A DNA stretch of 6,337 nucleotides from Thermoplasmata archaeon (lineage in GTDB: Archaea; Thermoplasmatota; E2; UBA202; JdFR-43): positions 1 to 6,337 of the forward strand of contig JAGHBD010000122.1 in assembly GCA_021161135.1 (NCBI GenBank), given 5' to 3'. The translations under genes and the position numbers were made by a program. The first letter of the stretch is position 1, and every line of letters begins with the position of its first letter. Below, one piece after another: positions 5,667-6,337 of this stretch. The notes beneath the pieces are model-generated. The model was not told the DNA's origin. It was given only the letters and a program-made list of their open reading frames with translations, and did not search any database.

Positions 5667-6337
5667 TTAGGGCAATTTTACATCCAAACCGACAAAGAAA
5701 AGCTGAGAAGAGTGAACTATTTTCCAGTTAAGTAGGATGGTTGGAGCGATGTATGCACGATCCCAAAAGCTGGTTATAAGTTTATATTCTCCTGGTCCGC
5801 CTATTCCGAGATGACATTTATATTCTCCTATAGATAGAGAGCGAGAATGCCAGAAATAAATAATTTCTTTCTCCGTTTTCATATTTGGCTTAATCCATTT
5901 TATTCTCCAGACACCCTGAGAAGATGGAAAAATGGGAAAGAAGTATAGAAAGGTGTTGTTAATGTGGAATGTAGCTTTTCCACGAACCATTGTATTGAAG
6001 ATAGGGGAGCTAATTATTATGTTGCTATCAAATTCTCCGTACCACATTGCAAACACTTTTTCTCCCTCTGTTGTTGAAATTTCTATATTTTGGCTTTTTT
6101 CGTTGAAATCTATGAAGACTGAAATATTAATTGATACTTCTTTTGGGTCTACATCGAAAAATCCTGCTGTAAAAATAAAATACCATGTTCCTGCTGGAAG
6201 AGGCCAAATCCATCGTCCCTCTTCCAAATATGAATAATTTTTTTGATTTTGAATATATCTGTTATCATAGGTATAATTAAAAGGGCCTATTTCAAAATGA
6301 AAATATTCAAGTTTTCCCTCGATCATTCCTTTTATTC
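5667..6337 (-). CDS. Aromatic-rich, probably extracytoplasmic protein, C-terminal part (partial)
   Basis: The frame is open from the right edge of the window to TAA at 5667-5669, giving 222 codons. The first methionine (6326) is preceded by open codons (I-K-G), so the true start, and any signal peptide, may lie outside. I recognise no family. The sequence is rich in W, Y and F (for example W-I-W-P-L-P-A-G-T-W-Y-F) and alternates hydrophobic and polar residues as in beta-sandwich proteins. It has no clear transmembrane segment in the visible part. Four N-x-S/T sequons (NYT, NYS, NIS, NNT) all fall in the first 130 or so residues, which suits a surface or secreted glycoprotein. The P-A-G-T-W-Y-F-I-F-T-A-G segment resembles exported domains where such a turn precedes a strand. 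The gap of 67 bases to the next gene on the same strand leaves operon membership open. Confidence 0.65.
   Translation of the reverse strand, partial: IKGMIEGKLEYFHFEIGPFNYTYDNRYIQNQKNYSYLEEGRWIWPLPAGTWYFIFTAGFFDVDPKEVSINISVFIDFNEKSQNIEISTTEGEKVFAMWYGEFDSNIIISSPIFNTMVRGKATFHINNTFLYFFPIFPSSQGVWRIKWIKPNMKTEKEIIYFWHSRSLSIGEYKCHLGIGGPGEYKLITSFWDRAYIAPTILLNWKIVHSSQLFFVGLDVKLP

Noticed and set aside
5932..6237. Plus-strand open frame of 101 codons opposite the partial surface protein
   Set aside because: The minus-strand frame is longer, open to the window edge and more protein-like; no plus-strand promoter or Shine-Dalgarno is evident.
1..6337. CRISPR array, tRNA, rRNA or riboswitch
   Set aside because: No regularly spaced repeats, no cloverleaf with a T-loop, and no sizeable untranslated leader ahead of any gene.

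Overview
The window reads as AT-rich archaeal chromosome, most likely from a euryarchaeon or Thermoplasmatota-like lineage. The basis is AGA/AGG and ATA codon preference, a TATA-like box where a leaderless transcript would need it, Shine-Dalgarno sites matching the archaeal 16S tail, one-base gene spacing, and archaeal-type protein families. The lineage call is inference. There is no rRNA, tRNA or CRISPR array, and no gene-free stretch longer than about 75 bases.

Left edge (1-222, +): the C-terminal end of a DDE transposase, cut by the window start. A TATA-like box inside its last codons probably drives the genes to its right.

Main block (233-3621, +): five tightly packed genes that look like one operon. 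They are a ribbon-helix-helix protein, ATP sulfurylase (sat), a DHH-family phosphoesterase, a small PAPS-type sulfotransferase, and APS kinase (cysC). Sat makes APS from ATP and sulfate, CysC phosphorylates it to PAPS, and the sulfotransferase passes the sulfuryl group to an unknown acceptor and releases PAP. The DHH protein is a good candidate to hydrolyse PAP to AMP. No APS/PAPS reductase is present, so the set looks like a compact sulfation module rather than assimilatory sulfate reduction. The acceptor and the role of the ribbon-helix-helix protein are unknown.

Right block (3695-6337, -): this block converges on the sulfation operon. A complete amidohydrolase of the MTA/SAH/5'-deoxyadenosine deaminase family lies directly downstream (TAAATG junction) of a membrane-anchored protein with a probable OB-fold C-terminus. 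Upstream of that pair is the C-terminal part of an aromatic-rich, sequon-rich protein, probably extracytoplasmic, which runs off the right edge. The convergent gap 3622-3694 holds one weak inverted repeat.
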